Shown here piece by piece: positions 22,670-33,976 of a DNA stretch of 64,000 nt (position 1 is the first letter of the stretch; each line of letters starts with the position of its first letter). The position numbers and the translations under genes are program-made. This stretch comes from Castanea sativa (taxonomy: Eukaryota; Streptophyta; Magnoliopsida; Fagales; Fagaceae), in the NCBI RefSeq assembly GCF_040712315.1, contig NC_134020.1, positions 45,679,751 to 45,743,750 on the forward strand. Reading direction: 5' to 3'. The notes under the pieces were generated by a model that searched no databases, had not been told where the DNA came from, and was given only the letters and a program-made list of their open reading frames with translations.

Positions 22670-23125
22670 TTTAATTTGGCCCATAATCTTTTAATTATGT
22701 CAATTTAGTCTCTAACCTTCTAACGTAGTGTCAATTTAGCTCCTACTATTACCTCTTGGATGGAAATTGCTGACGTGGTTAACGCTCAAATAAAAAAATT
22801 AGTTTATTGACACAATTGAAAGACTAGGAACCTAATTGAAATATGGTGTAAAGGATAAAGACTAAATACGTAGTTTACCCAATATTCTTTATTTAAAGGT
22901 TATGAACCAAATTGGCACAATTGAAAAGTTATAGACCAAATTGAAATATGGTGTAAAGGATAGGGACTGAATACATAGTTTACCCAATATTTTTTATTTA
23001 CTACACCATTTTACAATACACCTTACATTATATATTCCGTTCTTTTATCACTTTATTTAAATATTCTTTATTATTCTGTTTAATTAAGAAATATATTTTG
23101 TACGGAAGAAAGAGAAAATTTGAAT
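22670..23125 (+). repeat. Duplicated segment, copy A, part 3
   Basis: Matches copy B at 27139-27603: the GTCAATTTAG...CTCTAACCTT block, the repeated CAAATTGAAATATGGT lines, TTTACAATACACCTTA, and the terminal GGAAGAAAGAGAAA..GTTTGAATCTATA. It contains most of a TIR element whose left end lies before 15341. The (TAA)n and kinase-unrelated start of copy B follows directly. Confidence 0.75.
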
Positions 23126-23299
23126 CTATAAGCTAGATAAGCTCAGCTTTTCATAAAATAAAAAATAAAAAATAACTTATTAAATAAGTTGTTTTTTTAG
23201 TGAAAATACAGTAGAAAATAAAAACTATAATAGAAATAAAAATACATTGAATGTGAAAACCACAAACAATAATATTACCATTGAGTCATTGACAAAGAC

Positions 23300-23300
<1 letters not shown>

Positions 23301-23344
<44 letters not shown>
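23301..23344. repeat. (TAA)n microsatellite
   Basis: About 14 uninterrupted TAA units. It is the point where copy A was split by the 10.7-kb insertion. Confidence 0.95.
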
Positions 23345-23346
<2 letters not shown>

Positions 23347-23414
23347 CTTTACCGAAAGCTAAAACACACATGGGACACATAAAACAATAATATCACTTTT
23401 GATAAATAAAAAAA

Positions 23415-25046
23415 GGCGTAAATGCACTTTTGGTCCCTATATTTTGGGGTCATTTCTATTTTGGTCCCTACATTTTATTTTTACCACTTTTAGTCCCTAA
23501 TCCAATTAACGCGTGACATTTAAGTCCTTACCGTCACCCAACTAACAGAAAATGCTGACGTGGCTAACGGCACAGTAAAATAATAATTAAAAAAAATCTA
23601 TTTTGGTATTAAAAAATTGCCATGTCAACGTATAAATTAATTTTAAATTAAATAAAAAAATTAAAAACAAAATTAAAAGCAAAATTAAAAACAAAAAATT
23701 GAATATGAACCTCAGTAACAACAAACCCAGAATAAGAACATGAACATCAAACCCAGAATCAAGAATATGAACCCCAAAGAACAACACCACAACAAATAAA
23801 AACAAACCTCTAAAACTCCACACCCAAAACACACAACACCACAAACATCAATTCACAAACCCAAACTTCAAGAACAAAATTTAGCAATGAAAACAAACCC
23901 AGAATCAAGAAATGAGTACTTTGAAGAAAAGTGATGTTGAGGTCACGGATTGGGATCATGAGGACGGTGCGGGAGAGATCGGCGCCGGGAGGGAAGTGGA
24001 GAGAGCCGGCGTGGTGGTTGAGCTTGGCGAGGCGAGATACGAAGGGGGTGAGGCGAGATCCGAAGGGGGCGCCGGAGATGTTGTACTGGATGAGACGGTA
24101 AACGTCGACGACGGTGGCAGCGTCGCAGAGCTCAACGCAGGTCATGAGGAAGAAGACAACGGCCCTCTCTGCGTCGTCACTCTCAAGGCCAAAGCCGTCA
24201 TCGTCGATGGCGTCAGCCGCGTCGAGGAGGACGAGGAACCGTTGGACCCGTCGATCGGAAGAGACTGCGTGGCCGAGCCGGAGAAGATTCTTTTGAGCGC
24301 GGCGGAGTCTAGGGTTTTGAGGAGGGCGAAGGAGGAGTTTGGGGCGCTAGGGTTTGTGGGGTTAGGAGGGTTTTAGAATGTGAGGGAGGTGTATGAGTGG
24401 AAAGGTTTGAAATTGGAGGTGGATGAGACTAATTTCAGGTTTGGGACTCTGTATGAGATTGAATATGGTGAGTGAATGAGATTGATTTCAGGTGAGTGAA
24501 TTTTTGTTTTGTTACTGTGTTTGTTTGAGTTCTGGATATGGGTTTTTTGTTGATGAAGTTTTTAGTTGGATATTTCCTTGATTCTGGGTTTGTTTTCATT
24601 GCTAAATTTTTTTTCCTGAAGTTGGGTTTGTGAATTGTTGTTTGTGGTGTTGTGCGTTTTAGGTGTGGAATTTTAGAGGTTTGTTTTTATTTGTTGTGGT
24701 GTTGTTCTTTGGTGTTCATGTTCTTGATTCTGGGTTTGATGTTCATGTTCTTGATTCTGGTTTGTTGTTAATGATGTTCATATTCAATTTTTTGTTTTTA
24801 ATTTTTTTTATTTAATTTAAAATTAATTTATACGCTGACGTGGCAATTTTTTAATACCAAAATAGATTTTTTAATTATTATTTTACTGTGCCGTTAGCCA
24901 CGTCAGCATTTTCTGTTAGTTGGGTGACGGTAAGGACTTAAATGTCACGCGTTAATTGGATTAGGGACTAAAAGTGGTAAAAATAAAATGTAGGGACCAA
25001 AATAGAAATGACCCCAAAATGTAGGGACCAAAAGTGCATTTACGCC
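23415..25046. mobile_element. Long-TIR Mutator-like element with captured gene fragment (Pack-MULE type)
   Basis: The ends GGCGTAAATGCACTTTTGGT and the complement of ACCAAAAGTGCATTTACGCC are identical for 20 bases. The inverted repeats extend about 490 bp (23415-23905 against 24545-25046), including CCGTCACCCAACTAACAGAA. The 9-bp ATAAAAAAA lies directly on both sides (23406-23414, 25047-25055). Copy A lacks the element. The non-repeated core (23911-24540) is GC-rich, unlike everything around it, and holds a fragment of coding sequence. There is no transposase. Confidence 0.9.
23911..24376 (-). pseudogene. Captured GC-rich gene fragment inside Mutator element
   Basis: On the minus strand one frame stays open from about 24345 to 23810. 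It includes [72 protein letters not shown] and [17 protein letters not shown]. This has the regular hydrophobic and charged pattern of a globular helical protein, unlike the opposite-strand frame (23912-24376), which is Glu/Gly-rich and probably a shadow. A change of frame near 24270 ([15 protein letters not shown] in another frame) suggests a frameshift or an exon border. I do not recognise the protein. The last part, after NITF, runs into the inverted repeat and is not native. Confidence 0.5.
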
Positions 25047-25536
25047 ATAAAAAAAAAGATACTAATAATAAGACCCTGTGTTTAAACAATGAGAAAAAAA
25101 ATTAGATAGGTCAACAATTGTGGCCTCCCATCCCACGTGAACCTGACAAAAGAAAGAAAAAAGAGAAACCCACACCTGGAAGAATAAGAAACAAAACTGA
25201 AAGCCAATGAGAAAAAAAAAAAAAAAAGGTAAGTCATCAATTGTGGCTGTGAGTGTTGTGTTCCTTACATGGTACTCGAGTGTCCACACTCGAGTAACAC
25301 ATTGCAACAGGCCCGAGTTCCACATCCGAGTGGCATTTTGATTTTCCTAAGCCCGAGTTCCATGTCAAACTCGAGTTTTAAAAAAGTTGTATATTGTTAG
25401 GTATTTCTTAAATAGTGGTAAAACACTAATAATTTTAAAAAATAGTAATATTTGGCTATTTTTGCCACCTTTTTGAGGATAAAAGGTAAAACAATAATAT
25501 TACCTTTGATTTAAAGAAAAAAAAGTACACCTCTTA

Positions 25537-26580
25537 GAGCATCAACAGAGAAGGGGGAATGCCAAATGTAAGGATATTTTAGCATTCAGGCTCAAAATGC
25601 TCACTCTATTAGAACTTGTAAAATGTAACTATTATGAAAAAAAAAAATACAGTTGTGCTACAGTGCCATTCTAAATGTAGAATCGCACTGTAGCTCAATG
25701 GTAAAAACAAAAAATTGGTTTTTAATCAGTTTGGTTCTTCTCTTTCCTCTCTCATTATTTCATAATTTTCATTATCTTTCTCTCTCTTACTTTCTGGTCT
25801 CTTTTCTTCAATGGCATGGAGGCAATGGCGTGGAGGCTCGATCAACTTCTGTGGTGGAGGCGTGATCAGCTTCTGTGGTGGAGGCATGAAGGTCGTGAGT
25901 TTGTTCATGGGTTTTCGGCGTGGGTTTGTTCATGGGTTTCCGGCTTTTGGGTCAGATTTGGGTGGCATTTGGTTGGCGTTTGGGTTGGCATTTGGGTGGT
26001 TGTGATTTTTTCCAATGGGTTGGGGGATTTGTTCCAATGGGTTTGATGGTGGGTTTCGGTGTTTGTTGGGTTTGTTTGGTAGTGGGTTTCGGTGAAGATG
26101 ATGATGATGATGAGGAAGAGTTGGTGAGAACAAATGGGTTTGGGATGAACATAAATGGTGACAGGCGACGGCAGAAGTAGGGGATGGCGACGGTGGCAGC
26201 AGCGGCAGCTTGAAGACTGGGTCAGTGGCTGTCTGGTAGTTGTTGTGGCGGCGAGATCGACGTGGCTGTGGGTTTGCTTGGGGTTTGGGATGAGTTTTCG
26301 TGTTGGGTTTTTTTTTTTTTTTTTTTGATAAACTATGTTAGGGTTTTGGGTCTTCACGGTGGTGATAGAGGTGAGGAGAGAGAGAGAGAGAATGAGAGAG
26401 GCAAAAATTAGAGAGAGATATAAATATATTTTATTGTATAAATATATTATTTTAATGTATTATATAAGAAAATAAAAGTTGGGATGTTGGAAGTATTGTA
26501 AAATGGTATGGTATAATTCATAAAGTAACTTTTTGGGATGGTAAAATAGGATAGGATGGGAGAAACCATTGTGGATGCTC
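25537..26580. mobile_element. Non-autonomous Harbinger-type element, TSD TTA
   Basis: The TIRs GAGCATCAACAGAG and the complement of CATTGTGGATGCTC are flanked by TTA (25534-25536, 26581-26583). The homologous site in copy A (14778-14790, GTACACCTCTTAAAGCATAT) has no insert. The subterminal sequences CATCCTATCCTATTTTACC and CACTGTAGC match the element at 13691-14667 in reverse orientation. The core has GC-richer sequence with Gly/Trp/Phe-rich plus-strand frames (repeated CTTCTGTGGTGGAGGCGTGA units). These are probably not genes. Confidence 0.85.
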
Positions 26581-27099
26581 TTATAATCGTATCTTTTTGC
26601 GAGACTCATGAGGGATTGAGATAAGTTATGTGATGGAGAAAAAAAATGCTGCCTTGATTTGATTTTAGAGCTGGACATTAAAATATATATATAATTTAGT
26701 TATAAAATTGATTGTCATCTAAAATTACAATTTTTTTAAAATATTGACATTATCATATTTAGTTACTATATGATCTATAAGCTTATATTTTATGCATAAT
26801 TTTAAATTACAAAAACTTGCAATTTAAACAATTTATTAATGATATAGTTATTGATTTTTAATTTCCTAGAAATTTTGCAAGCATGGAGGATATAAGAAGA
26901 AAATGTAATCTATTGGTGGATTTATAAAAAATTTACCTTCAATAAAAAGATATTGAGTAAGGTTGTAGTCTTAGGATACAATTAATTTTGTAGCTGAACT
27001 TTGTCATTCTAAAAAAAAAAAAAAAAAAGAAGATATTTTGACATATTCTAGTTTTTTTAATACATCACTTTAACTAAAAATGTTACTTTATTTGTTTTA

Positions 27100-27354
27100 G
27101 GGTAAACTATGTATTTGGTCTTTATCCTTTATACCATATTTCAATTTGGCCTATAATTTTTTAATTGTATCAATTTAGTCTCTAACCTTTTAGTGTAGTG
27201 TCAATTTAGTTTCTGCCGTTATCTATTGGATAGAAATTGTTGACATGGCTAATGCCCAAATAAATAAATAAAATAGTTTATTGACACAATTGAAAGATTA
27301 TGAACCAAATTGAAATATGGTATAAAAGACAAAAACTAAATACGTAGTTTACCC
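27100..27354. mobile_element. 255-bp TIR element (GGGTAAACTATGTATTTGG ends)
   Basis: The left end GGGTAAACTATGTATTTGGT pairs with the complement of ACTAAATACGTAGTTTACCC. A third partial end (ACATAATTTACCC) is at about 27451-27463. In copy A the same element is split by the probable Helitron (15307-15341 and 22670-22880). The terminal sequence resembles non-autonomous Mutator-type TIRs. The target duplication is not clear. Confidence 0.6.
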
Positions 27355-28097
27355 AATATTCTTTACTTAAAGGTTGTAGACCAAATTGACACAATTGAAA
27401 AGTTATGAACCAAATTGAAATATGGTATAAAGGATAGGGACTAAATACATAATTTACCCAATATTTTTTATTTAATACACCACTTTACAATACACCTTAT
27501 ATTATATATTCTATTCTTTTACCACTTTATTTAAATACTCTTTCTTATTCTTTTTAATTAAGAAATATATTTTGTATGGAAGAAAGAGAAAGTTTGAATC
27601 TATAAATATATTAAAAGCCAAAACTAAAAAAAAATCCAATTAGTTTTCAATTGGATTCTCAATTTTGCACTACTTGTCCCATCTAATTTTTAATTTTTGT
27701 GACAAGTAAATTATTGAATGTAAAAATCGAAAAGTCCTAATTCAATTAGATTATAAATTGGATTTCAATTGAAGTATAATTTTACACCACGTATTCATCT
27801 AATTTATAAATTTTTGTGGTAAATGAATTATTGGGAGCAAAAATTGAAAAGTCTAAATTTAATTAAATATTTTAGAAATAAAGAACCATTTCATATTTTA
27901 GAAATATATTATTTAAAAAATATATTAACTAATATTTTGTATAATTTAAACCGTGTCACTATAATTATTTTTAATAATATCTGTGTATATAGACAGAGTT
28001 ACCTGCAAGTAAAAAATAATAATAAAAGCAAATAGTACATCTGACGTACAATTCTATTGTTAGAATATCACCGTAGCAAATGCCAGATATTTAGTAT

Positions 28098-28271
28098 TTG
28101 ACAGTTGACACATCTTTTAAATAGATAAATACTAAAAATTTAACATTTGGTATATCTAATGCTAGTGCGCTTGGCAGCGAGCCAAAGAGCTATTATGTGG
28201 GCTGGACCACACTAAATGCCACGAACCCAACAGCTGCTGCCTACTCCTGGACTTGAAGGTCAACCAGTCAA
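28098..28271. promoter_or_regulatory. W-box cluster upstream of receptor kinase
   Basis: TTGAC cores occur at 28098-28102 and 28105-28109 on the plus strand. GGTCAA (28259-28264) and AGTCAA (28266-28271) give TTGACC and TTGACT on the minus strand. WRKY factors bind TTGAC(C/T), and paired W-boxes are common in defence-receptor promoters. The sites lie 170-345 bp before the ATG. Function is inferred from the motifs only. Confidence 0.4.
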
Positions 28272-28442
28272 CCGGGGAACAATAAACTAAATTACATGAT
28301 TCCATCATTAGATTATTACATTTACTCTGCCCCCAAGGAATTCATTCTTTCTGCTATTCATTTCAATTCTATCACTCTCTCTCCTTGCCCAGTGTCCACT
28401 TTCCTTTCTTAATTTCTTCTAGCACTGTAGCACACACAGACA

Positions 28443-30940
28443 ATGGGTAGTATAAGCTGGGGTTGCTGTGTTGTTCTTCTTTACCTTGCTCTTTTTCTAA
28501 AACCTTTTCCCATCTTAGTCAAAGCCCTGCCTGGCAGTTATTGGAGTGCAAACACTTCTACTTCAGTGACCAACAGTTTTCCTACTCCCGATTCTGTGAA
28601 ATTTGATGATGGATCGTTTGTGAGTATTATACTTTCCAGTGAATCGAATGGTTATTTCTACGAACAAACTTGTCATTGTGGTTTCTTCTGTAATCAAACT
28701 TGTGACGGTTCTCTCGTTGCCATTGTCAGAATTCCTCTCAAAGGTGGCGATATTTCAAAATCTGAAGGTCCAACAGTAGTATGGGCTGCTAACCCAACGA
28801 ATCCTGTAAGCGTTAATGCGAGCTTGAAGCTCACTTCAGAAAGAGGTTTGGTGTTGACAGATGCTAATGGAACTACGGTGTGGTCGACAAACACCAGCAG
28901 CAAATCTGTGGCTGGCCTAAACTTAACCGATAACTGCAACCTCATGCTCTTGGATCACAACAATGCAACAATAATCTGGCAGTCTTTTGATCACCCAACC
29001 GACACGCTGATGCTCGAGCAAAAGTTGATGGCAGGGCAGCAACTCATAAGTAAAGGGGGATTGTATTCACTCGCTCTCACTAGTGAAGGGTTGTCAGCTT
29101 ATATCAATTCTAATCCTCCCCAACGCTATTTTTCTGGATATCATAACTTTGATTATGCTGGAGACACAGTCAAAGCCAATTCCAGTTATGTGCAACTTAA
29201 CAGTGAAAATTTAACTCTCTTCTCTCAAGGTCTGATTCTCGTCCTTACTAGTCCTTCAGACTTCTCATTGGAGTACATGAGATTTGAGCCTGACGGACAC
29301 TTGCGAGCGTATGGAGAGGCGAATTATGCGTATGATTTTCTCACACGACGGATTGGTGACTGCGATTACCCTACAGTTTGCGGCAATTATGGTATTTGTA
29401 CAAATAATGCCCAGTGTAGTTGTCCTCCACCCATTAAAGGAACAAGCTATTTTCGGCAAACCAATGACAAGCTGCCTAACAATGGATGCTCCCTCATTAC
29501 TCCCTTGTCTTGTGAAGATTCCAAATATCACGTTCTTTCAGAGCTCGAGAATATCACATACTTTCCCATAACATATTATCCCCCCAAGATAAATCCAAAC
29601 CACCAACGTATAAATTTAGAGACTTGCAAACAGGCTTGCTTAAAAGACTGTTCCTGCAAAGCTGTTTTTTATAATTTGAACAACCATATGGGGAATTGCT
29701 ATTTACAATCCCAAATTTTTTCCCTGATGTCCACTGATGCAGGACAAAAAAATTACCTCAGGGTATACATCAAGGTGCAGAAAGTTATTCCTCGGCAGAA
29801 AAAACACTGGCTTGAAATAATATTGGTCTCCAGCTTTCCATTTGTACTGTTTCTTTTAATTGTATTTTTTGTTTTTCAACTTTGGAAGAAGAAAAGTTCG
29901 GATGGAGCGGAGGAGTATTATTTAGATCAGGTACCAGGAATGCCCACAAGATACTCTTATCATGATTTGCAAGCAGCAACAAAAGAGTTTAGTACGGAGC
30001 TTGGTGTAGGGGGATTTGGCACAGTTTTTGAAGGGACTTTAGTTGATGATACTAAAGTTGCAGTGAAGCGTTTTGATGGTTTAAGTCAAATCAAGAAATC
30101 GTTTTTAGCAGAAGTTGAGACAATTGGTAGCATTCATCATTTCAACTTAGTAAGACTGATTGGATTTTGTGCTGAGAAATCACATGGACCACTTCTTGTT
30201 TATAATACATGTCTAATGGGTCTTTAGATAAATGGATATTTCATAGAAATCCGGCGATGTTGCTTGATTGGCAACATAGAAAGAAGATCATCATTGACAT
30301 AGCAAAAGGACTAACTTATTTACATGATGACTGCAGACATAAGATAGTTCATTTGGATATCAAACCCCAAAACATCCTTTTAGATGAGAATTTCAATGCA
30401 AAAGTCTCAGATTTTGGGTTGTCCAAACTAGTTGACTGTGAACAGAGTCAAGTTGTGACAACTATGAGAGGGACTCCTGGCTATATGGCTCCAGAATGGT
30501 TAAGTTCAGTGATTACAGAAAAAGTAGATATGTATAGCTTTGGTGTAGTGCTCTTGGAGATATTATGTGGAAGGAGAAATTTTGATCGCTCTCAACCAGA
30601 AGAAGCAATGCATCTACTTGCTATTTTCAAGAAAAAGATTGAGGAGGGCCAATTATTGGATCTGGTTGACAAGTACAATGAAGATATGAGTTTACACGGA
30701 GAAGAAGTTGTGAATATGATGCGGGTTGCAGCATGGTGTTTACAAAATGATTTCACAAAGAGGCCTTCTATGTCCATTGTGGTTAAGGTCTTGGAGGGTG
30801 TTGTGAATGTTGAATCAAACCTAGATGATTTCTTCTTGAATCCACCTTTACCAAACACAAGAGCTGGAGTTCATAACCAGGAAGTGCATGTTGCTACTAC
30901 TACTCAATTATTGCCTTCAATTCTATCAGGACCAAGATGA
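28443..30940 (+). pseudogene. G-type lectin S-receptor-like Ser/Thr kinase (SD2 type), single-base frameshift
   Basis: An intronless plasma-membrane receptor kinase gene. From the ATG at 28443 it encodes a signal peptide (residues 1-29, hydrophobic, ending near VKA), a bulb-lectin domain (about 50-180, VVWAANPTNPVSVNASL, WQSFDHPTDTLM), an EGF-like Cys cluster (about 305-332, CDYPTVCGNYGICTNNAQC), a PAN/apple domain (about 357-441, CKQACLKDCSCKAVFY), a membrane span (about 455-480), and a kinase domain. The kinase has GVGGFGTVFEG (about 521), AVKRF lysine at about 542, HLDIKPQN, DFGLS and APEWLSS. After VY at 30201-30203 one base is missing, so the frame ends at 30227. The rest of the kinase continues in the next frame from about 30204 to 30940. 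Without the loss the protein would be about 832 residues, normal for the family. The paralogous remnant at 1222 keeps the G. The catalytic loop has Leu where RD kinases have Arg, so this is a non-RD kinase. It could also be an assembly error in an intact gene. Confidence 0.9.
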
Positions 30941-31504
30941 CCTTTTACCGTACCAAATGAGGTAATTTTCATCCTTTTAAAGGGAGCTTTCAACCCATGT
31001 CATTCATGTCATTTATTATTGTTACAATGATGTACACGTGTTTATTCTATAGCTGACACTGAAATTTAATTTTGAGTTGTAGACTTTTTGTTAATACATA
31101 ATATTGTTTTTGTAAGTTAATTTGTAATGAAGTTGCAGTCTTGCTGAGATTTTACGGGTTATAATTATAACTAGTCACAGACCCGCGTATTGCGCGTGAT
31201 AATTTTTTAGATAAAATATTATTTTAGTCCCTAGACTTTATAAAAAGTTTTTTTTTTATAAATAGTTTATCATATTTTTCATAATCTTGTCTATAACGTT
31301 TTTTTTATCATTATCATTTTTTTTTTTTTTTTGCTCTAGTCTTCATCTTCGTCATCATGTTTTTCAATCTCTTGCTATTTATGATTGTGTTTTCAAATTT
31401 TTCATTCAGTTGTATTTGGAATTTGAGAAAAATTCAACTTATTTTACTTTTTAGCTTATTTTTTCTTGTAAAGTGGGTGTCATTGCACTGTTAAGTGGGT
31501 CTTA
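30941..31504. other. 3' flank of kinase gene with Helitron-type end
   Basis: No gene. At 31171-31195 the minus strand shows CGCG-CAATA-CGCG, nine bases and CTAG with a flanking T, a Helitron-like 3' terminus. Its partner 5' end was not found. The rest is AT-rich. Confidence 0.4.
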
Positions 31505-31728
31505 GGGTCCGTTTAGATACAACTGAAAACTGAAAATATTGTAGTAAAATAATTTTTAAATGTGTAAATAGTACTACGGGGACCTATTTTTAATAAAAAA
31601 TTGCTGAAAAGTGCATGAACAGTATGCGCACAGTGCGCGCAATGTGTTTTGTCTGAAACGCAGTAGAAAAAAAACAAGGCTGGAAAACGCTGAACACTGG
31701 ACGCGTTCAGCTGTATCCAAACCAAGCC
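31505..31728. mobile_element. Tourist-like MITE, 224 bp, TSD TTA
   Basis: The ends GGGTCCGTTTAGATAC and the complement of GTATCCAAACCAAGCC are flanked by TTA (31502-31504, 31729-31731). Same family as 51014-51289 and 56693-56952, all sharing AAAATAATTTTTAAATGTGT or its complement. Confidence 0.8.
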
Positions 31729-31731
31729 TTA

Positions 31732-32675
31732 TTGTTTGAAAAGTTAGCTTTTAGTTTTTTTCTACATACTTTCAGCAAAAAGTTTTTAATTTTAGCAAAA
31801 TAAACGGTTCTCAAACAAACCTTATTTAATATTTTAATTTCCTACCCACCGAGCTACATTGCCACTTTTATCTTATGTCTCATTTTTTTTTTTTAAGTAG
31901 CAGTAACTCCGAAACAATATATCAATATTAATTATTAACTGGTACAATTTTTTTTTTGTTTTCCTGATCAGCCAACCACAACTAGACCAATGACGGCAAC
32001 ACCGCCCAATCTGTCCTAATTTCAAGTATTTATGTTATTTCTCTCTTTCTCCATTCAAAATGTATTTGATATGATCTCTCTCTCTCTCTCTCTCCATAGA
32101 TTTATGATTTATGTGATACACTAATAAAATATTAAGTTTACTTGCAACAAGTTGTTGCATTGAAGCTTAAGATAAATAATTTTCAAAAGTTTGATGAAGA
32201 GGTCAAATAGATTGTGGATAATGATGGAAATCAAAAGATGGTAATTATTGAAAACATTGTGGAAGATTCAATTGAGGTCAACTATGAAAATAAGTCAATA
32301 ACCTACAGCCCCCATATTTCACTTGATTTGTTGAATATGGTTATACAATCTATTGATTTTCTTAGAGTAAAATTTTTTTATTTTATTATCAACCCTTTGT
32401 TGATTGGTGTTACAAATAATTGAAAGCAAATGAGAAGAAATTTTTTGCTATGCCATAAAGAGACAAGTTTCAAAACCGGATCAAGTAACTAAAGCTTTCG
32501 AAGTATTTGTTTATTTGGAGTGGAAGATTTCAAATTACAACTATTAACTTGAGGACAAATTTTTTTCAAGTGGAAGGTTTGATGTAGGATAGAATCTACT
32601 ATTTGTTTCCTTGATGCTAGGTGCTTTTAATTTTTTTTTTTATGTCAAATTAGGTTTCTATTATGATTAGGTATT
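31732..32675. other. Intergenic, short open frame only
   Basis: AT-rich, with a (TC)n run at 32075-32094. A 69-codon frame at 32214-32423 (acidic, Asn/Ile/Val-rich) has no recognised domain and is probably not a gene. Confidence 0.4.
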
Positions 32676-33755
32676 TGTAGGGGCCAAATCCGTAGACAAC
32701 AAGCCCGACCCAACTTGGGATAAGATCTGTCTGGTCAATAGGCCCAATACAATTAATTTGATAGAGATGGATGGTCTAGTCATGGAGTCATTTTAACAAC
32801 AGTAGAGGAAGAAAAGGTTAAAGACAACAAGTGAGAATAAAGATAAAGTCAAAGTGTTAGTTGGTCATTGTTCGTTCCAAAATAGAAAATGGATTCGATA
32901 CAATTCTTTTTACTTTTTTTTTTAAAGAGTTTTCGTATCTCGATAATAGGGTCTGTTGATTTGGAAATCATGGGATGGGTAAATGTAACAAATCATGAAT
33001 CCACTTTTTTTTTCTACCTCTATCACTCTATTTTTATTAGTGCTAATTAATTTGATAGAGATGGATGGTCTAGTCATGGAGTCGTTTTAGCAACGCTAAA
33101 GGAAGAAAAGGTTAAGACAACAAGTGAGAATAAAGATAAAGTCCAAGGAAAGGTAAACTTTTATTAACAGTCTTCCTCGATCAGTCCGAGGAGCCCAAGT
33201 TCTTGTATAACTTCAAAACAACCACTCTTTCTCTCTCTTTCCTTAGGAGCTTTTACCGAGCTTTTTCCGATCCCCAATCTTGAGGGGTTTGCCTCTCTTT
33301 ATATAGTAGGAGGGATTGTATCCTGGCCCTCCACTAGGACACCCCTTAATTATGGTATTGGATACTTGTCCCATCACTACTTTGATGGTGGTGGTAGAGT
33401 AGGCTGAGCAAGCTATGGAGACACTATTCATGGGTCATTCTGCATTTAATGTGACAGGATAAGTTAGCAGGGAGTATTGAATATGGAGATGATGGATGCT
33501 TCTCCAAGAAGCTTCCTCTTGACTTCACTTGCCCCTCATCACTTCCTTACTCAGCCTACACCCTAGTACTTGGGTTGGACCTTGGTCTCCCGAGGAAAGC
33601 TTGCTCCTTGGTCTCCCTAGATAGGCTCCCTTCATTTCTAGCATTTGGTTGTCTCATTTGGGTTGGACCCAATCTGATGAACAATAAGGCCTAACCGTCT
33701 CCTAGGGATGTTTTTATACAACGAGTCTCTGTTCCTCGGGTTCCTCCCTCCCACA
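32676..33755. repeat. Solo LTR, 1080 bp, TSD GTATT
   Basis: Starts TGTAGGGGCCAAATCCG, ends CCTCCCTCCCACA and is flanked by GTATT (32671-32675, 33756-33760). It includes GTCCGAGGAGCCC and CCCGAGGAAAGC motifs. It holds an internal direct duplication of about 105 bp (32752-32858 and 33046-33151, starting ATTAATTTGATAGAGATGG) around 187 bp of other sequence. Different family from the LTRs at 15541 and 61818. Confidence 0.85.
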
Positions 33756-33976
33756 GTATTAATTATAATTAATTTTAGAAAATATTTTTTCATGTCTGTC
33801 AAGTTTTACAGAGCCTTTAAATTTGCCCCCAAGTCAATGAATGTTTTTTTAAAAAATAATTCAAATTCATTTTAATAAAAGTCTCTCTATTTTTTGGTGG
33901 ATTCCAACTATCTTTCCTTATGGATTCAAGAAACCATTGTCTTGAATTCAAACAGGAATGGAGCTATTCTTAGGCT

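Larger units (their letters stand above)
23126..27603 (+). repeat. Duplicated segment, copy B (contains two nested elements)
   Basis: With the Mutator element (23415-25046) and the Harbinger-type element (25537-26580) removed, the remaining 1.8 kb aligns in order with the three parts of copy A. Both copies end at the same GAATCTATA string. About 380 bp at 25080-25460, including CTCGAGT-type repeats (ACTCGAGTGTCCACACTCGAG), has no counterpart in copy A. Confidence 0.75.

Noticed and set aside
23912..24376. Plus-strand 154-codon frame in the Mutator element
   Set aside because: The opposite strand gives a more protein-like sequence. The plus frame is Glu/Gly/Val-rich, as expected from the antisense of a GC-rich coding sequence.
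25905..26357. Minus-strand 150-codon frame, Pro/Thr/His-rich
   Set aside because: It runs through the low-complexity core and one end of a Harbinger-type element, starts in a poly-A/T tract region, and has overlapping open frames in several phases, which is expected from biased composition.
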